Assembly (NCBI RefSeq): GCF_003574465.1
Contig: NZ_QOWC01000001.1
Location: 62,001 to 126,000 of the forward strand
DNA from: Methylobacterium crusticola
GTDB taxonomy: Bacteria > Pseudomonadota > Alphaproteobacteria > Rhizobiales > Beijerinckiaceae
DNA length: 64,000 bases
Reading direction: 5' to 3'
A program made the position numbers and the translations under genes. The notes under the pieces were generated by a model. That model saw nothing but the letters and a program-made list of their open reading frames with translations. It was not told where the DNA came from and did no database searches. Shown piece by piece: positions 61,277-64,000 of the stretch; the stretch's first letter is position 1; each line of letters opens with the position of its first letter.

Positions 61277-62191
61277 TCAGGCCCGCTCGGGCTGCGCGAG
61301 GCCGGCCTTCAGCGCCATGGCGTCGAGCGCCTCCTGGTAGGTCCGCGGCACCACGCCCTTGAAGTGGTCCTTGAGGCCGAGGCTCTCCTTCCAGCGCAGG
61401 CGCGACGCGATCGCGCGGGCCATGATCGGCTCGACCCCGGCATCCGCGACGGCGTCGGCCGACATCTCGAGCTCCTCGGCGCGGCGCTTGGCGTGGATGG
61501 TCCCGGAGGGCGTCAGGCTCTGGACGGTGTCCATCCAGGGCCGCGCCAGCGTCTTCGCGGCGGAGGCGAGCACGACCTCGTCGATCCCGTACTGGCGGGC
61601 GGCGAGCAGCATCTCGTCGGTCAGCGCCTCGATGCCCTTGATCAGGACGGAGCGGAGGATCTTGATCCCGGACGCGGTGCCGAGGACCGGGCCCGTGAAC
61701 TCGATCTGCATGCCCCAGGGCACCAGCCAGTCGCGCACCCGCTCGCCGGCGGGCCCGCTCGACAGCATGCGCATGCTGTAGCCGTGGAGCGGCGTTCCCT
61801 CGATTGAGCCGTCGCCGAGGAGCGCGCCGCTCGGGCCAAGCGCGTCGGCCACGCGGGTCTTGATCTTCGGGGTGGCGGACGCGAAGTCGAGGAAGGTGTG
61901 CCGGCTCGTCAGGACCGGGGCGAACGCGTCCGCGCTCTCGAGCGAGGCCGCCCCGGGCGTCACGCTGAAGACCAGGTCGCTCGCCTGCGCGAGCTCGGCG
62001 TTCGAGCGCACCAGGGTGACGCCGGCCTCCCGGGCCCGGCTCTGGATGAGGTCGGCGTAGGGGCCCTCGAAGGCGTACCTGTCGTAGCACGCGATCGCTT
62101 CGAGGCCGGCTTTGCGCAGGCCCGCGCCGAGGGTGCTGCCGATCTCGCCGTAGCCGACGAGGCCGAGTCTGAACTGCTTGCGGTCTGCCAT
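61277..62191 (-). CDS. NAD(P)-dependent dehydrogenase, DUF1932/3-hydroxyisobutyrate type
   Basis: A 304-residue enzyme from ATG 62191, which shares its A with the stop of the upstream gene (TGATG); GTG 62194 is next to it. FRLGLVGYGEIGSTLGAGLR is the Rossmann GxGxxG; VFSVTPGAASLESADAFAP and GSIEGTPLHGYSMRMLSSGP follow; the C-terminal DUF1932 helical domain has GIKILRSVLIKGIEALTDEM, with the Lys used in catalysis. Oxidises a beta- or gamma-hydroxy acid, feeding the aldolase or lactonases. Confidence 0.9.
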   Translation of the reverse strand: MADRKQFRLGLVGYGEIGSTLGAGLRKAGLEAIACYDRYAFEGPYADLIQSRAREAGVTLVRSNAELAQASDLVFSVTPGAASLESADAFAPVLTSRHTFLDFASATPKIKTRVADALGPSGALLGDGSIEGTPLHGYSMRMLSSGPAGERVRDWLVPWGMQIEFTGPVLGTASGIKILRSVLIKGIEALTDEMLLAARQYGIDEVVLASAAKTLARPWMDTVQSLTPSGTIHAKRRAEELEMSADAVADAGVEPIMARAIASRLRWKESLGLKDHFKGVVPRTYQEALDAMALKAGLAQPERA

Positions 62192-64000
62192 CACGGGCTC
62201 CGTGTCGTTGGGATCGGGTCAAGGGGGGCCGCGGCCGGGCGTCGCGCCGCGGCGGCCCCGCCGCCGGCCGCGACGAGGTCGCGGAGGATCTCGACGGGGT
62301 GGGGGAGCCGGACGCCGTCGATGAGGCGGGCCTGCGACCGGCACGAGTAGCCGTCGGCCAGGAGGCGGCCCGACCGGCCCTTCTCGGCCACGTGCCTCGC
62401 CCAGCTGAGGGCGTAGATGCGCTCGGACGTCGCCCGGTGCTCGGCCTCGTGGCCGTAGGTGCCGGCCATGCCGCAGCAGCCGGAGGGCAGCGCCCTGAGC
62501 CCGAGGCCGAAGGCCTCGAAGACCGCCGACCACGCCGCCACGGCGGGCTGCGCCGTCGCCCGCTCCGTGCAGTGCGGCAGCAGCCAGTAGGACTTCCGCC
62601 CGGGCGCCCGCGCGGCGTGCTCGAGGCGGCCGGCGAGCCATTCCTGGACGAGCTGGACCCGCGGCACGTCGCGGCCCGGAAGCGCCTGCCTGTACTCCGA
62701 CCGGTAGGTCAGCGTCATCGAGGGATCGAGGCCGACGAGCGCGACGCCGGTTGCCGCCAGGCGGTCGAGCGCGGCCGCGTTCGCCGCCGCGAGCCGCTCG
62801 AAGCGGCCGAGGAAACCGTGGACGTGCAGCGGCTTGCCGTTCGGCCGGTAGGGTGCGAGCCAGGGCCGGATGCCGATCCCGACCAGGAGATCGAGGAGGG
62901 CGAGCAGGACCGGCGTGTCGTAGTGGCTCGTGAACGCGTCCTGCACCACGACGACGCTCGTCAGGCGCTCGGAGGCGGAGAGCGCCGCCAGGGCCTGCGG
63001 GTCGGCGGGCGCCACGCCGCGACGCGCGATCTCCCGCCCGAGATCGAGCCCCGACAGCTTCGGCGTGTGGACGAGGCCGAGAGCCCCCGCGAGGCCGAGC
63101 GACGTCGCGCCGTTGACGAGCCGCGGCGCCTTGGCCAGCCAGGGCGCCAGCCCCTCCAGCGCGGCGACGACGTGGTGGCGCAGGGGCCGCAGGTAGCGGC
63201 CGTAATACAGTTCGAGGAACTTCGCCCGGAAGGTCGGGACGTCGACCTTGATCGGGCACTGCCCCGTGCAGGACTTGCAGGCGAGGCAGCCCGCCATGGC
63301 CTCGTGCACCGCGTGCGAGACGTCGTCCTGCCGCCGGAGCGTCGCGGCGAGCCGGGCCGGGAAGGCGAGCCAGCCCGGCCGCGCGCGCAGCCGGCGGGCC
63401 TCGGCGAGGGGGTCGCTGCCCTCGGCGGCGAGGCGGCGCAGCCACTCGCGCATGAGCTGGGCGCGCCCCTTCGGCGAGTGCCGGCGCTCGCGCGTGCCCT
63501 TCCAGGAGGGGCACATGGCGTCGTCCGGGTCCCAGGTGAAGCAGGCGCCGTTGCCGTTGCAGTGGAGCGCCTCGTCGTAGCCGGCCCGAACCGCCGGCGG
63601 GATCCCGCGGTCGCGCTGCCCCTTGGTCGGCACGCCGTCGATCGCCAGCAGGGCGCCGCCCTCCGGCACCGCGATCTTGCCCGGGTTGAGCTGGTTGCGC
63701 GGGTCGAAGGCGGCCTTGACGGCCTGCAGCATCGGGTAGAGCGGACCGAAGAACCGGGGCGAGAACTCGGAGCGCACCCCCTTGCCGTGCTCGCCCCAGA
63801 GGAGGCCGCCGTAGCGCTGCGTCAGCGCGACGACATCCTCGGTGACCTCCCGGATCAGGGCCTCGGCGCCCGGCGCCTTCATGTCGATCGCCGGCCGCAC
63901 GTGCAGCACGCCCGCGTCCACGTGGCCGAACATGCCGTAATCGAGGCCGCGGCGGTCGAGCATGGCCCGGAACTCGCCGATGAAGTCGGCGAGGTTCTCG
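62191..64000 (-). CDS. FAD/Fe-S 2-hydroxyacid dehydrogenase (YdiJ/GlcD-like), N-terminus outside window
   Basis: The frame is open to the right window edge and encodes 603 residues; full members are about 1000. The visible part starts in the FAD/substrate domain (LDYGMFGHVDAGVLHVRPAI, LLWGEHGKGVRSEFSPRFFG, FDPRNQLNPGKIAVPEGG). It then shows the 4Fe-4S cluster motif CLACKSCTGQCPIKVDVPTF and a CCG domain SGCCGMAGTYGHEAEHR with paired Cys. E. coli YdiJ of this type is a D-2-hydroxyglutarate dehydrogenase; relatives oxidise lactate or glycolate. The tail overlaps the next gene by one base. Upstream regulation is beyond the window. Confidence 0.9.
   Translation of the reverse strand, partial: ENLADFIGEFRAMLDRRGLDYGMFGHVDAGVLHVRPAIDMKAPGAEALIREVTEDVVALTQRYGGLLWGEHGKGVRSEFSPRFFGPLYPMLQAVKAAFDPRNQLNPGKIAVPEGGALLAIDGVPTKGQRDRGIPPAVRAGYDEALHCNGNGACFTWDPDDAMCPSWKGTRERRHSPKGRAQLMREWLRRLAAEGSDPLAEARRLRARPGWLAFPARLAATLRRQDDVSHAVHEAMAGCLACKSCTGQCPIKVDVPTFRAKFLELYYGRYLRPLRHHVVAALEGLAPWLAKAPRLVNGATSLGLAGALGLVHTPKLSGLDLGREIARRGVAPADPQALAALSASERLTSVVVVQDAFTSHYDTPVLLALLDLLVGIGIRPWLAPYRPNGKPLHVHGFLGRFERLAAANAAALDRLAATGVALVGLDPSMTLTYRSEYRQALPGRDVPRVQLVQEWLAGRLEHAARAPGRKSYWLLPHCTERATAQPAVAAWSAVFEAFGLGLRALPSGCCGMAGTYGHEAEHRATSERIYALSWARHVAEKGRSGRLLADGYSCRSQARLIDGVRLPHPVEILRDLVAAGGGAAAARRPAAAPLDPIPTTRSP

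Overview
The window is high-GC alphaproteobacterial chromosome, most like Methylobacterium or a close Hyphomicrobiales relative. I base that on GC-rich codon use, many GTG/TTG starts, the GroESL and ACS-type MFS families, and a set of small hypothetical proteins of the kind seen in that genus; no rRNA or complete tRNA gene is present to confirm it.

Region 1 (1-12,500) is an accessory, phage-derived island. It starts with the C-terminal end of a serine recombinase, then a lone phage terminase large subunit with small partner genes, many small unrecognised genes, and three clearly AT-rich insertions: a secreted-looking repeat protein (4025-5149), a P-loop ATPase with a C-terminal zinc ribbon (8690-10270), and a small exported protein (10475-10939). 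A tRNA 3'-end-like fragment lies at 10427-10458. The island abuts a FAD/NAD(P)-binding protein gene broken after 75 codons (12496-12723).

Region 2 (12,700-23,600) holds a groESL pair and a sulfur-assimilation locus. The core is a family 2 encapsulin shell gene with an inserted cyclic-nucleotide-binding domain, overlapping a cysteine desulfurase that carries a long disordered N-terminal cargo extension. Next come a serine O-acetyltransferase, a 69-residue protein, a split YeeE/YedE-type sulfur transporter and a periplasmic oligopeptide/glutathione-type binding protein. The groES promoter and the binding-protein promoter share one palindrome-plus-promoter element, suggesting common control of the chaperonin and the sulfur genes.

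Region 3 (24,100-31,600) is a complete NHLM-type peptide secretion cassette: a 60-residue double-glycine precursor, a C39 peptidase-ABC transporter, a second ABC protein, an HlyD-like adaptor, and a divergent exported helical protein.

Region 4 (31,900-49,700) is mixed metabolic and regulatory chromosome: yellow/MRJP-like beta-propeller, catalase-like protein, MAPEG protein, tyrosine-phosphatase-like protein, YcaQ-type DNA glycosylase, IclR regulator, TRAP binding protein, VOC protein, an aldo-keto reductase fused to an SRPBCC domain, a large winged-helix/STAND regulator, a GlxA-type regulator and two small membrane proteins. Decayed IS3 transposase and AraC remnants lie between them.

Region 5 (49,800-64,000) is a catabolic cluster: GntR/FCD regulator with a strong palindromic operator, PdxA-like dehydrogenase, three MFS carriers, three amidohydrolases, an SMP-30 lactonase, an RraA-type aldolase, a DUF1932 dehydrogenase and a FAD/Fe-S 2-hydroxyacid dehydrogenase running off the right edge. 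It fits uptake of an acidic carbon source followed by lactone opening, oxidation and aldol cleavage.
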